The notes below the pieces were generated by a model that was not told where the DNA came from, ran no database searches, and saw nothing but the letters and a program-made list of their open reading frames with translations. DNA of 64,000 nt from Oscillospiraceae bacterium (lineage in GTDB: Bacteria; Bacillota; Clostridia; UMGS1810), in contig SVJM01000003.1 in the NCBI GenBank assembly GCA_015068975.1, positions 67,437-131,436 of the forward strand, read 5' to 3'. Made by a program: the position numbers and the translations under genes. Positions 32,813 to 40,870 of the stretch are shown here, in pieces (the stretch's first letter is position 1; each line of letters starts with the position of its first letter).

Positions 32813-34732
32813 TTACATATCTTCTTCTGCGTTTTTTAAAGCTTCGGTAAGTTCTTCATATTTTTCCATAAGAGAAAGCTGCATTTCTTCTGCCTGCTCT
32901 ATCTTTGAATAAAGCTCCTGTGCCTTTTCGAAATCCGAACCGCAGCCTTCAAGATCCTTGTTGTAAGATGCAATTTCTTCATCAATTTTTTCTATTTCCT
33001 GTTCGGTTTCCGCTATTTTCTTTTGGGTATTCTTTATCAGTGCTGCTTTTCTCTTTTCTTCCTGATATGAATTTACCTTCTTTTCTTTTGTTTCTGTCTT
33101 TATCTCAGTTTTGAAGAATACATCCTTCTTTTCCAGATAATAGTCGTAATTTCCGTTGTATACATTTACACCATTTGGTGTAAGCTCCACTATCCTGGTA
33201 GCTACCTTATTGAGAAAGTATCTGTCATGGGATACAAGAAAAATTGTACCGTCAAAATCATTAAGTGAATCGTCAAGCTCCTCCTTGGTGGCAAGGTCAA
33301 GATGGTTGGTAGGCTCGTCAAGGATAAGTGTGTTGTTGTGCTTAAGCATCAGCAACAAAAGACATAATTTTGCCTTTTCGCCGCCCGAAAGTGATGACAC
33401 TCTCTTTTGCACATCTTCTCCCGAAAAATTGATCCCTCCAAGATATGTGCGTATCTCTGTCTGATCCATAAGGGGGAATCTGTCGTATACTTCGTCAAAT
33501 ACTGTCTTTTCTTCGCTTAAGCCTTTAAGCTCCTGATCATAGTATCCGAAATCCACATTTCTTCCTATCTCAAACTCTCCCGTATATCCCTTGTGGAATC
33601 CGAGGATGGTTTTTAGCAGAGTGGATTTACCCACACCATTGTCACCTATAAGTGCAACCTTTTCTCCACGAAGAATATTGAAGGAGATATTTTCGGCAAT
33701 TTTTTTAATCCCTTTGTCGGTATTGTACATAAGGGCAAGATTTTCTATTGTGACAACTTCCTTGTAGGACTTGAATTCTTTCGAGAAATCAAACTTTGCA
33801 ACCCTTTCTTCGCCCATAGGCTTATCAAGTATTTCCATCTTTTCCAGAGTTTTTCTTCTGGACTGAGCCATTTTGGTAGTGGATGCTCTTACAAGATTTT
33901 TTGCTACGTATTCCTCAAGACGCTTTATTTCGTCCTGTTGTCTGTCGTATGCCTTCTCCTGTTGTTCTTTCAATGCTTTTTTCAGTTCAAGATATCTGGA
34001 ATAATTACCTGTAAACTTAACTGCCTTTGTGTGCTCTATCTCATATATTGTATCTACAGATGAATCAAGGAAGTATCTGTCATGGCTTACGGAGATTATT
34101 GCACCGGGGTATGATTTCAAGTGATTTTCAAGCCACTGCATCGTCTTGAAATCAAGATGGTTTGTAGGCTCATCAAGTAAGAGTATCTCAGGCTGTGACA
34201 AAAGAAGCTTCGCCATAGCAAGTTTGGTCCTCTCTCCTCCCGAAAGGCTTGATATACGTGTATTTACATCGAAGGACTCAAAGCCCATACCGTTGATAAC
34301 GCCCTGGACCTTGGCTTTGAGAGAAAAACCATCACTTTTTTCAAACATTTCGGTCTTTCTTGCGTATTCTCTCAATACACTTTCTCTCTCATCATCAGGC
34401 ATATCCTTGGAAAGCTCTTCTTCCAGCCTTCTCATATCCTTCTCCAGTGCACAAACATCATCAAATACACCCATAAGCTCTCCCCATATGGTGTTTGACG
34501 ATTCAAGAGCATCTGTCTGCTTAAGAAATCCTATACGGGCACTCTTTGACACATTTACACTGCCCGAATCATATGACATTTCTTTTGCAATAATTTTAAG
34601 AAGGGTGGTTTTGCCTGTACCATTACGGCCTATTATACCGATTCTGTCCCTTTCATTTACGCTCATTGACACATCGGTAAGTATCACATCTGTGCCAAAA
34701 GCCTTGGTTACATTTTGTAATTGTAATATCAT
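32813..34732 (-). CDS. ABC-F family ATPase
   Basis: A 639-residue protein with two ABC domains and no membrane segment. Walker A motifs GRNGTGKTTLLK and GDNGVGKSTLLK, signatures LSGGERTKLAMA and LSGGEKAKLCLL, and two DEPTNHLD Walker B motifs. The interdomain linker (about 245-310) is the P-site tRNA interaction motif, basic and helical. A C-terminal coiled coil of about 90 residues (KRKAALIKNTQKK onward) follows, of the Uup/YfmR type. These proteins rescue or protect ribosomes. Subfamily and any antibiotic role cannot be settled. It starts with an ATGA overlap with the upstream gene. Confidence 0.92.
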   Translation of the reverse strand: MILQLQNVTKAFGTDVILTDVSMSVNERDRIGIIGRNGTGKTTLLKIIAKEMSYDSGSVNVSKSARIGFLKQTDALESSNTIWGELMGVFDDVCALEKDMRRLEEELSKDMPDDERESVLREYARKTEMFEKSDGFSLKAKVQGVINGMGFESFDVNTRISSLSGGERTKLAMAKLLLSQPEILLLDEPTNHLDFKTMQWLENHLKSYPGAIISVSHDRYFLDSSVDTIYEIEHTKAVKFTGNYSRYLELKKALKEQQEKAYDRQQDEIKRLEEYVAKNLVRASTTKMAQSRRKTLEKMEILDKPMGEERVAKFDFSKEFKSYKEVVTIENLALMYNTDKGIKKIAENISFNILRGEKVALIGDNGVGKSTLLKTILGFHKGYTGEFEIGRNVDFGYYDQELKGLSEEKTVFDEVYDRFPLMDQTEIRTYLGGINFSGEDVQKRVSSLSGGEKAKLCLLLLMLKHNNTLILDEPTNHLDLATKEELDDSLNDFDGTIFLVSHDRYFLNKVATRIVELTPNGVNVYNGNYDYYLEKKDVFFKTEIKTETKEKKVNSYQEEKRKAALIKNTQKKIAETEQEIEKIDEEIASYNKDLEGCGSDFEKAQELYSKIEQAEEMQLSLMEKYEELTEALKNAEEDM

Positions 34733-34941
34733 AATCTGAAATCCTCTTTGGAATATTTGGAAAAGTCTAATTTTTTCTTAGGTAATATTTTTTTCTTAAA
34801 AATATCATATTTATACTTTCTGCATTTATCTTCTTCTGCTACTTCTTTGTTTTTCTGACTGCAAAAAAGCTTCCCTGAAGAATCTTCTGTCATAAACTGA
34901 CAGAAACAGCATATAGGATCTGGTTTATTTTTAAAAATCAT
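34729..34941 (-). CDS. Small cysteine-rich protein (possible metal-binding)
   Basis: A 70-residue protein with cysteines in CCFCQF, FCSQ and DKCRKYKYD, an arrangement like a small zinc-binding site, and a basic C-terminus (FKKKILPKKKLD). An in-frame upstream start exists, but GGTGAT stands 4 bases before the ATG at 34941. Proteins like this are seen next to ABC-F or other housekeeping genes in Clostridia (resembles DUF6472 from memory). It is coupled to the ABC-F gene by an ATGA overlap. Confidence 0.6.
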   Translation of the reverse strand: MIFKNKPDPICCFCQFMTEDSSGKLFCSQKNKEVAEEDKCRKYKYDIFKKKILPKKKLDFSKYSKEDFRL

Positions 34942-35046
34942 TTTTATCACCGTATAATTTCTCAATTTAGTCAAATAATAACTCATAATATTTTACCACA
35001 AAAAATCTCCATTTGCAAATTTTTAAATAAAAGGAGCTGCTATTAT

Positions 35047-35763
35047 ATGAAAAACAATGAAATTTCCGAAAACGAAAAGGAAGAAACCACCTCCCAATCC
35101 ACTTCTGATGACATCAAAGACTTCGGAATATCACACATAAAAACAAAACGGGGAGTAATCCATTGTCTTACCATAATCGGGCAAATAGAAGGACATTCTG
35201 TACTGTCATCTCAGATAAAATCCACCAAGTATGAACACATCCTGCCTCTCCTTGTAACAGTAGACGAAAGTGAGGACATCGACGGGATGCTTGTGATATT
35301 AAATACTGTTGGCGGAGATGTGGAGGCAGGTCTTGCCATAGCAGAAATGATATCCACTATGAAAAAGCCTGTAGTATCAATAGTACTTGGCGGTGGTCAC
35401 AGTATAGGAGTACCACTGGCGGTAGCCTCTGACTATTCCTTCATAGCAAGATCTGCCACTATGACAGTGCATCCTCTCCGCTTAAGCGGTCAGGTAATAG
35501 CGGTATCCCAGACATATGAACAATTCAACAAAATCCAGGACAGAATCGTAGACTTCGTAGTAAGGAATTCTCATATTTCAAAGGAAGCCTTTGAAGAAAT
35601 AATGACAAATACAAAAGCCCTTGCAAATGATGTGGGAACAGTGCTTTTTGGAGAAGATGCAGTAAAGTGCGGTATCATCGACCAAGTGGGCGGACTTAAA
35701 TGTGCCACAGAGAAGCTGTATTCTCTTATCGACAATTACCGACAGGCTGAGATAAACTCTTAA
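35047..35763 (+). CDS. ClpP-class serine protease, TepA-like
   Basis: A 238-residue protein. The first 30 residues are polar and disordered-looking. Then follows a ClpP/crotonase fold: ITIIGQIEGH-like strand, GMLVILNTVGGDVEAGLAIAEMI, the catalytic serine in VLGGGHSIGVPLAVASDY and the histidine in MTVHPLRLSG. This resembles TepA (YmfB) of Bacillus, which degrades intracellular peptides, rather than the housekeeping ClpP. It has no signal peptide. AAGGAG precedes the ATG. Confidence 0.85.
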   Translation: MKNNEISENEKEETTSQSTSDDIKDFGISHIKTKRGVIHCLTIIGQIEGHSVLSSQIKSTKYEHILPLLVTVDESEDIDGMLVILNTVGGDVEAGLAIAEMISTMKKPVVSIVLGGGHSIGVPLAVASDYSFIARSATMTVHPLRLSGQVIAVSQTYEQFNKIQDRIVDFVVRNSHISKEAFEEIMTNTKALANDVGTVLFGEDAVKCGIIDQVGGLKCATEKLYSLIDNYRQAEINS

Positions 35764-35792
35764 TTGACAAAAATATCTCCCGATGTTATCAT
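35764..35792 (+). promoter_or_regulatory. Promoter of the phosphoglucomutase gene
   Basis: TTGACA, a 17-base spacer and TATCAT begin at the stop codon of the protease gene, 32 bases ahead of the ATG at 35824. Confidence 0.7.
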
Positions 35793-35823
35793 ATAAATAT
35801 AAACAATCAGGAGGTATCAATAT

Positions 35824-37554
35824 ATGAATTATATGGAAAGATACAATATGTGGCTTTCTTCTGACAAAGTGGATGAAGAAACGAAAAAAGAATTACTGTC
35901 AATAAAAGATAATGACAATGAAATAAAAGAAAGATTTATAAAAGAGCTTGAGTTCGGCACAGCAGGCTTAAGAGGCATAATCGGTGCAGGGGACAACAGA
36001 ATGAACATCTACACTGTAAGAAAGGCTACTCAGGGCTTAAGCGAGGATATCAAAAACAAAGGCGCTGAATATATGAAGCGCGGTGTGGTAATCGCATATG
36101 ACTCCAGAATCAAATCTGACGTATTTGCTCTTGATACTGCAAGGGTGCTTTGTGCAAACGGAATCAAGGTATATCTTTTTGAATCATTAAGACCTGTACC
36201 AATGCTTTCTTTCGCAATAAGACACTTAAAAACTGCGGCAGGCGTGGTAATCACTGCAAGTCACAATCCCAAGGAATACAACGGATACAAGGCATATGGC
36301 GAAGACGGAAGCCAGCTTCCGCCTGAGTCAAGTGATTATGTAACAGAAATCATCCAGAAGCTTGATACATTTGAAGATGTGAAGATTATCTCAAAAGAAG
36401 AAGCTATCAAAAATGGACTTCTTGAAATAGTGGGCGAAGAAATCGACATTGCATATCTTAACAAGGTAAGAGAACAGTCTGTAAATGAAGAAGCTGCAAA
36501 GGCGCTTGGAGATAATTTCAGAATGGTATACACTCCATTCCACGGTGCAGGATATATGCCTGTAAAGAGAATCCTTGAAATGACAGGTATCAAAAATCTC
36601 CACATCGTAGAAGAACAGGCTATGCCAGACGGCAACTTCCCTACCTTAAGATCTCCAAACCCTGAAGAAAAAGACGGATTCGAAATGGCAATCAACCTTG
36701 CAAAAAAGGTAGATGCAGATGTTATCGTAGCAACTGATCCTGACTCTGACAGAGCAGGTGTGACAATCAAAGCATCAAACGGAGAATATATCACTCTTAC
36801 AGGAAATCAGATAGGTGTACTCCTTTGTGAATTTATCCTAAGAAACAAAAAGAAAAACGGAACCCTTCCAACAAACGGTGCAGTAATAAAAACCATTGTT
36901 ACAACAGATATGGTAGCACCTATCGCAAAGGAATATGGCGTAACAGTAATGAATGTTCTCACAGGATTTAAGTTTATCGGTGAGAAGATAAAGGAATTTG
37001 AGCAGTCAGGCTCACACGAATATCTCTTTGGCTTTGAAGAAAGCTATGGATACCTTGCAGGAACACATGCAAGAGACAAGGATGCAGTTGTGGCTACAAT
37101 GCTTATCTCGCAGATGGCAGCAGACTATAAGACAAAGGGTATGACTCTCTACGAAGGTCTTATATCACTTTATGAAAAATATGGCTACTATAAGGAAGGG
37201 CTTTATAACCTTGTACTTAAAGGTCTTGACGGTGCAGAAAAAATATCACAGATTATGAAAACTGTAAGAGAAAACCCGCCAACAGAAGTAAATGGTGTAA
37301 AAGTTACCACCATTATGGATGTGCTTAATGACACAATTCTTGATCTTAAGACAAATGAAGTCACAAAGTGCGGATATCCTAAGTCAAATGCAATGAGATT
37401 TGATCTTGAAGACGGTTCATTCTTCGCAGTACGCCCATCAGGCACAGAGCCGAAGATCAAATTCTACTTTGGAATCAAAGATACAAGTGATGAAAAAGCG
37501 CAGAAAAAGCTCGAGGCTTTTTCAAAGAATGTTATGTCACTTATAGAGTGCTGA
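35824..37554 (+). CDS. pgcA: Phospho-sugar mutase, alpha-phosphoglucomutase type
   Basis: A 576-residue enzyme interconverting glucose-1-phosphate and glucose-6-phosphate (or the mannose forms). Domain 1 has ELEFGTAGLRGIIGAGDNRMN and the phosphoserine loop TASHNPKEYNGYK near residue 145; the metal loop VATDPDSDRAGV lies near 305; the sugar-binding loop GFEESYGYLAGTHARDKD is near 400; the phosphate-binding RPSGTEPKIKFYF ends domain 4. Length matches the PgcA branch. AGGAGGT precedes the ATG. Translated products from here feed cell wall and glycogen precursors. Confidence 0.94.
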   Translation: MNYMERYNMWLSSDKVDEETKKELLSIKDNDNEIKERFIKELEFGTAGLRGIIGAGDNRMNIYTVRKATQGLSEDIKNKGAEYMKRGVVIAYDSRIKSDVFALDTARVLCANGIKVYLFESLRPVPMLSFAIRHLKTAAGVVITASHNPKEYNGYKAYGEDGSQLPPESSDYVTEIIQKLDTFEDVKIISKEEAIKNGLLEIVGEEIDIAYLNKVREQSVNEEAAKALGDNFRMVYTPFHGAGYMPVKRILEMTGIKNLHIVEEQAMPDGNFPTLRSPNPEEKDGFEMAINLAKKVDADVIVATDPDSDRAGVTIKASNGEYITLTGNQIGVLLCEFILRNKKKNGTLPTNGAVIKTIVTTDMVAPIAKEYGVTVMNVLTGFKFIGEKIKEFEQSGSHEYLFGFEESYGYLAGTHARDKDAVVATMLISQMAADYKTKGMTLYEGLISLYEKYGYYKEGLYNLVLKGLDGAEKISQIMKTVRENPPTEVNGVKVTTIMDVLNDTILDLKTNEVTKCGYPKSNAMRFDLEDGSFFAVRPSGTEPKIKFYFGIKDTSDEKAQKKLEAFSKNVMSLIEC

Positions 37555-37573
37555 GTATTCAGATAAACACCAT

Positions 37574-37610
37574 GCGGAAGTGGTGAAAATCACTTCCGCA
37601 AATTTTTAAA
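37574..37610 (+). terminator. Terminator of pgcA
   Basis: GCGGAAGTG and CACTTCCGC form a 9-bp stem with an 8-base loop, followed by AATTTTTAAAAATTTTT. Confidence 0.8.
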
Positions 37611-37627
37611 AATTTTTCAAAAAATTG

Positions 37628-37656
37628 TTGACAAAATGCATTTTATCGTATATAAT
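37628..37656 (+). promoter_or_regulatory. Promoter of the tRNA-Met/tRNA-Glu unit
   Basis: Perfect consensus: TTGACA, a 17-base spacer and TATAAT, ending 17 bases before the first tRNA. Confidence 0.9.
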
Positions 37657-37673
37657 TATTTTTGTTGTTTTAT

Positions 37674-37750
37674 GGCGGCATAGCTCAGTTGGCTAGAGCA
37701 TACGGTTCATACCCGTAGTGTCACTGGTTCAAATCCAGTTGCCGCTACCA
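37674..37750 (+). tRNA. tRNA-Met (CAU anticodon)
   Basis: A 77-nt cloverleaf with acceptor GGCGGCA/TGCCGCT (last pair G-U), D-arm GCTCAGTTGGCTAGAGC, anticodon loop TTCATAC, T-arm CTGGTTCAAATCCAG and encoded ACCA. A standard acceptor without the initiator's mismatch suggests the elongator form. Confidence 0.95.
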
Positions 37751-37754
37751 GCAC

Positions 37755-37829
37755 GGCCCCTTGGTCAAGTGGTTAAGACACCGCCCTTTCACGGCGATAA
37801 CATGGGTTCGAATCCCGTAGGGGTCACCA
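37755..37829 (+). tRNA. tRNA-Glu (UUC anticodon)
   Basis: A 75-nt cloverleaf, acceptor GGCCCCT/AGGGGTC, anticodon stem CCGCC with loop CTTTCAC, T-arm TGGGTTCGAATCCCG and encoded CCA. It lies 4 bases after tRNA-Met, so both come from one transcript. Confidence 0.95.
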
Positions 37830-37830
37830 G

Positions 37831-37862
37831 AAAAAACGACAAGTTTCGGCTTGTCGTTTTTT
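37831..37862 (+). terminator. Terminator of the tRNA-Met/Glu unit
   Basis: AAAAAACGACAAG and CTTGTCGTTTTTT form a 13-bp stem around TTTCGG, with the last Ts serving as the T-run. Confidence 0.9.
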
Positions 37863-37866
37863 CAAC

Positions 37867-38041
37867 GAAATACGCCTTTTTGGCGTGTGAAATATTGCTT
37901 CGCAATGTGAAATAGCTTCGCTATGAAATATTTGCTTCGCAAATGTTAAATGCGTATTTCATTTCACTGAAAGCGATAGCTTTCAATTTCATAATTTACG
38001 TATGTAAATTATTTCATATCGAGCGAAGTGAGATATTTCAC
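37867..38041. repeat. Array of short hairpins joined by GTGAAAT / ATTTCAC spacers
   Basis: Seven small stem-loops follow one another: ACGCC/GGCGT, ATTGC/GCAAT, ATAGC/GCTAT, ATTTGC/GCAAAT, then GAAAGC/GCTTTC, AATTTAC/GTAAATT and ATATC/GATAT. Most have TTC or GATA-like loops. In the first half they are separated by GTGAAAT or GAAAT words, in the second half by ATTTCAC or ATTTCAT, its complement. The first half is also enclosed by GAAATACGC (37867-37875) and GCGTATTTC (37952-37960). Nothing here codes for protein. A similar style of tiny hairpins recurs in 38300-38370. Confidence 0.75.
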
Positions 38042-38089
38042 TAAAATCAGATTTCCTTAACAACATATCTAAATACAAATTTAATATCT

Positions 38090-38181
38090 GCAGAGATACC
38101 CAAGAGGCTTAAGGGGCCGCATTGGAAATGCGGTAGGCGGGTAACTCCCGTGCAAGGGTTCAAATCCCTTTCTCTGCGCCA
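38090..38181 (+). tRNA. tRNA-Ser (GGA anticodon)
   Basis: A 92-nt class II tRNA with acceptor GCAGAGA/TCTCTGC, anticodon stem CCGCA/TGCGG with loop TTGGAAA, a long variable arm (GGCGGGTAACTCCCG) and encoded CCA. No clear promoter precedes it, so it may be read from upstream or from a weak site. Confidence 0.95.
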
Positions 38182-38456
38182 AATAAAATAGACAATGTCC
38201 GAAAGGATATTGTCTATTTTATTTCGTATAATTGGGAGAGGGATTTGAACACCAAGGGGGTTTTGGCGTTAAGAAAACAATTGATAATTGTTTTTAGCCA
38301 AAAGGTGCGAAGTCCGGTACCGAAGGCGTAGCCTTGGGTGGACAAGCAGTAAGGATGCGTAAGCATACTTATCCCTTTCTCTGCGCCAAATAAAAAAGGA
38401 CAATACCGCAAGGTAATTGTTCTTTTTTATTTCGTATAATGGAGAGGGATTTGAAC
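38164..38456 (+). repeat. Tandem duplication of the tRNA-Ser 3' end with its terminator
   Basis: Two units of 86-87 bp (38164-38250 and 38371-38456) both start ATCCCTTTCTCTGCGCC, the tRNA 3' end, continue AAATAAA, a hairpin, ATTTCGTATAAT, and end GAGAGGGATTTGAAC, an inverted T-arm piece. The hairpin between differs (GACAATGTCC versus GACAATACC) but stays paired. The 120 bp between the units hold a long hairpin (TTTTGGC and GCCAAAA outer arms) and small hairpins. Reading frames across this region are not genes. Confidence 0.8.
38182..38223 (+). terminator. Terminator of tRNA-Ser
   Basis: AATAAAATAGACAATGTCC pairs with its complement around GAAA (one wobble pair), a 19-bp stem beginning directly after the tRNA CCA. 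The second unit has an equivalent stem at 38389-38431. Confidence 0.85.
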
Positions 38457-38460
38457 GCAT

Positions 38461-38742
38461 TTATTTTATTGTATCTCTATATTCATACCCCTTTTTGAAA
38501 TTATAATACTGCAGATAAGCCTCAACACTTGACTCAGCTTCTTCATATTTTAAAAATGCCTTTTTTCCTTCATCGGTAAGAGCTCTCATCAGGTTTTCTA
38601 TACATTCTTCAAGATATTTTTTTCTTTCAATAAACTCGTCATCCTCAATTTTATCCAATTGAAATCCATGAAGTTTTCTGTAATACAGTTCTTCCATTTC
38701 ATTAAGAATCGGTATTCCTTTTTCATCAAGTTTTCTTCCCAT
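38461..38742 (-). CDS. Small alpha-helical protein of unknown function
   Basis: A 93-residue acidic-basic protein, predicted entirely helical (MGRKLDEKGIPILNEMEELYY and on) with no membrane segment. The C-terminal FLKYEEAESSVEAYLQYYNFKKGYEY resembles small Firmicutes proteins annotated DUF6809, from memory. GGTGATGAA precedes the ATG. Its stop codon touches the end of the tRNA-derived repeat, and a candidate structured RNA ends 29 bases upstream of its start. Confidence 0.6.
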   Translation of the reverse strand: MGRKLDEKGIPILNEMEELYYRKLHGFQLDKIEDDEFIERKKYLEECIENLMRALTDEGKKAFLKYEEAESSVEAYLQYYNFKKGYEYRDTIK

Positions 38743-38770
38743 TTCATCACCTTCAACTTATTTTTTTATT

Positions 38771-38797
38771 AAAAAAAGCGCCTACCGAAGCAGACGC
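38771..38797 (-). terminator. Terminator of the candidate RNA
   Basis: On the minus strand GCGTCTGC, loop TTCG, and GTAGGCGC form an 8-bp stem with two G-U pairs, followed by TTTTTTT. Confidence 0.8.
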
Positions 38798-38965
38798 TAA
38801 AAACGCAAACTCCGATAGTCGCCAAACTAATTTACGCATAATGAGCTATAATACTCGCATAAATGGAATTTGCATTTTTTACAAAACCAACATCACGAGT
38901 ATTCTCAAAAATGGCACAACTATACCATTAAAAATGCTCATTAATACGTATTAAATTAGTTTGGC
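38771..38965 (-). ncRNA. Candidate free-standing structured RNA of about 195 nt
   Basis: A complete transcription unit is visible on the minus strand: a TTGCTA-17-TATAAT promoter, a start near 38965, nested long-range helices and a terminator. P1 pairs the extreme 5' end (38952-38965) with 38821-38834, 14 perfect base pairs. P2 pairs GCTCATT (38936-38942) with AATGAGC (38840-38846). P3 pairs CGAGTAT (38896-38902) with ATACTCG (38851-38857). After P1 a short tail leads to GCGTCTGC-TTCG-GTAGGCGC and seven Ts. No open frame with a ribosome binding site lies inside. The layout recalls closed-stem regulatory RNAs such as 6S RNA, but I cannot assign a family. Confidence 0.55.
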
Positions 38966-38971
38966 ATAATT

Positions 38972-39000
38972 ATTATAACCTATTTTTTTGGAAATAGCAA
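38972..39000 (-). promoter_or_regulatory. Promoter of the candidate RNA
   Basis: On the minus strand TTGCTA, a 17-base spacer and TATAAT. Seven bases downstream of the -10 is exactly the first base of helix P1. Confidence 0.75.
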
Positions 39001-39083
39001 TGTTTTATATAATATTTCTTCTGTCTTCTTTGTCAATTAATTTTGTCACACGTAGCTCTTCTTAAACCCTGCCACATAACAAA

Positions 39084-39114
39084 AACCAATCCGTGCAATC
39101 AGCACAGATTGGTT
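39084..39114 (-). terminator. Terminator of the uronate operon
   Basis: AACCAATCCGTGC and GCACAGATTGGTT form a 13-bp stem with one wobble pair, 18 bases past the last stop. The minus strand continues TTTTTGTT. Confidence 0.85.
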
Positions 39115-39131
39115 CTATCACTTTTTTCTAT

Positions 39132-40253
39132 TTATTCCAATGACTCAAATACTGCCTGTTCAAACCTGTTTGCAGAGTTATTTCCCGATCCGCCATCGAT
39201 CTTTGAATTTTTCATAAATATAGCAGTAATTTTATTTTCAGGATCCACCCAGAAATGAGATCCATATGCACCACTCCAACCGAAGGAGCCTTGAGGCAGT
39301 CTGTGATCACATTTTGTAACCACTCTTACTCCAAGCCCCCAACTATCAGGTCTGTTGCCCATAAGCTCCTTATTTACCCATGGTTTACACATATTTTCAA
39401 GCATTTCCTCTGACAATATCCTTGCCTTTGGTGTTTCTCCTTTATTAAGAAGCATCAGAGTAAATCTGTAATAATCATCTATAGTAGAAACAAGTCCTGC
39501 GCCACCAAGCATATGGGTTGCAGGGAAATCTCCAAACACGCATCCTTGTATCATATCAGCATTTATATTTTTGCCATCTTTATTGTCATGCATTGAGATT
39601 ATTCTTGACCACTGCTCCTTACTTGGCATGAAGGTTGTATCCTTCATACCACACGGAGCAAAGACCTCTCTTTTTAAAAATGCTTCAAAATCTTCTCCTG
39701 TTACCTTCATTGCAATCTTTACAAGAAGGTCAAATGCCGCAGTGGCACTGTATGCTTGTTTCGTAGAGGGATCATAGGCAAGACCTTTTCTTATAAAATA
39801 CTTTACCCAACTATCTACTGTTTCTTTGTCTTCCTTTGACTGCTTTAAAGGAAATACTCCTCCGAATCCTGATGTGTGACTTAAAAGATGATGTATTATC
39901 ATTTCATTTTCCGGCTTACCAAGGTCTTTTCCATTTTCGTCAATAATATGTATATCTTTAATTTCAGGAATGTACTCAGATACAAGGTCTGTAAGATTAA
40001 TAATACCTCTGTCACAAAGAATCAGTATGGCAATTGCAGTAATCGGCTTTGTCATAGAAGCAAGACGATATATTGTCTTATCGGTTACATCCTTTGTTGA
40101 TTCAGCATCTGTATAACCAAAATTTTTTCTGTATACAATCTCGCCACACTGACTGACAAGATATGACGAGCCAAACACATTTCCTTCATCAAGGTCGATT
40201 TTCGCAATACTATCAATACCCGATCTGAGTTTTTGCAAATTAAGTTTTTTCAT
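39132..40253 (-). CDS. Serine hydrolase (class C beta-lactamase / esterase family)
   Basis: A 373-residue protein of the beta-lactamase-related fold without a signal peptide. SxxK appears as SMTK in YRLASMTKPITAIAIL, and the second motif as YSATAAFDLLVKIA (Y-S-A). Late in the protein HRLPQGSFGWSGAYGSHFWVDP takes the place of the KTG region. These cytosolic relatives are mostly esterases or peptidases. Here, as the tail gene of a pectin-oligomer operon after an acetyltransferase, it could be a de-esterifying enzyme, but this is inference. The ATG at 40253 has AAGGT 10 bases upstream. Confidence 0.85.
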   Translation of the reverse strand: MKKLNLQKLRSGIDSIAKIDLDEGNVFGSSYLVSQCGEIVYRKNFGYTDAESTKDVTDKTIYRLASMTKPITAIAILILCDRGIINLTDLVSEYIPEIKDIHIIDENGKDLGKPENEMIIHHLLSHTSGFGGVFPLKQSKEDKETVDSWVKYFIRKGLAYDPSTKQAYSATAAFDLLVKIAMKVTGEDFEAFLKREVFAPCGMKDTTFMPSKEQWSRIISMHDNKDGKNINADMIQGCVFGDFPATHMLGGAGLVSTIDDYYRFTLMLLNKGETPKARILSEEMLENMCKPWVNKELMGNRPDSWGLGVRVVTKCDHRLPQGSFGWSGAYGSHFWVDPENKITAIFMKNSKIDGGSGNNSANRFEQAVFESLE

Positions 40254-40265
40254 AAAAAACATACC

Positions 40266-40859
40266 TTATTTTCTTGATTTAATCACTTTTGCAGGTACTC
40301 CTACAGCCACACTGTATGGCGGAATATCCTTTGTAACCACACTTCCTGCACCGATGACACATCCGTCACCGATAGTTACCCCTGCCATAATATTTACACG
40401 TGCACCTATCCATACATCATTTCCGATTGTAATAGGCTCGTCTGTGCACCCCTGCCTGTATATAGGCTTTGTGACATCGTCAAAATTGTGATTTCTTGCA
40501 ATCATTATAACATTGTTTGCAATTCTCACATCATTTCCTATGGTAATAAGCCCTGAATTATCTTCAGGTGTGCCATATCCCACAATCATAGTACCGGGCT
40601 GAAATGAACAGTTATTGCCTGCAATCACATTTCCCTCGATAATTGTGTTAATGCCCACCTTACATTTGTCACCAAGGACAATTCTTCCTGTTCTGGGATG
40701 AATTCTTGACTCAGGGCTTATATATGAGTCCTTACCGATGGATACATTTTTGTATCTTAATGCAAGATGATGTCCCCATTTGTTGGCAATTTTTGAAGGG
40801 AGAGTTTCTGTAGAATAGTCTCCTATTGATTTTTTGGTAAAAAAGTTCCAGAATGACAT
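40266..40859 (-). CDS. Hexapeptide-repeat acyltransferase
   Basis: A 197-residue protein built of left-handed beta-helix hexapeptide repeats (for example [69 protein letters not shown]). The ARNHNF segment contains the histidine used by acetyltransferases of the maltose/galactoside O-acetyltransferase group. It probably acetylates a sugar, using acetyl-CoA, in the cytosol. It lies between the oligogalacturonate lyase-like gene and the serine hydrolase, which suggests handling of acetylated uronate sugars. GGAG precedes the ATG. Confidence 0.88.
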   Translation of the reverse strand: MSFWNFFTKKSIGDYSTETLPSKIANKWGHHLALRYKNVSIGKDSYISPESRIHPRTGRIVLGDKCKVGINTIIEGNVIAGNNCSFQPGTMIVGYGTPEDNSGLITIGNDVRIANNVIMIARNHNFDDVTKPIYRQGCTDEPITIGNDVWIGARVNIMAGVTIGDGCVIGAGSVVTKDIPPYSVAVGVPAKVIKSRK

Positions 40860-40870
40860 AACATATCTCC

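Noticed and set aside
32790-32900. LexA-type box upstream of dinB
   Set aside because: No GAAC-N4-GTTC pattern was found; the gene is read from the ABC-F operon.
37867-38041. CRISPR-like array
   Set aside because: Repeats are only 5-7 bases with variable stems, spacers are not unique protospacer-length sequences, and no cas gene is in the window.
38214-38460. Two minus-strand frames in the tRNA-Ser repeat zone
   Set aside because: They lie wholly within duplicated tRNA ends and hairpins and have no start signals.
38820-38966. Miniature transposon with 14-bp terminal inverted repeats
   Set aside because: No target-site duplication was seen, and a promoter and terminator placed precisely around the helices favour an RNA gene. 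It stays the main alternative to the ncRNA call.
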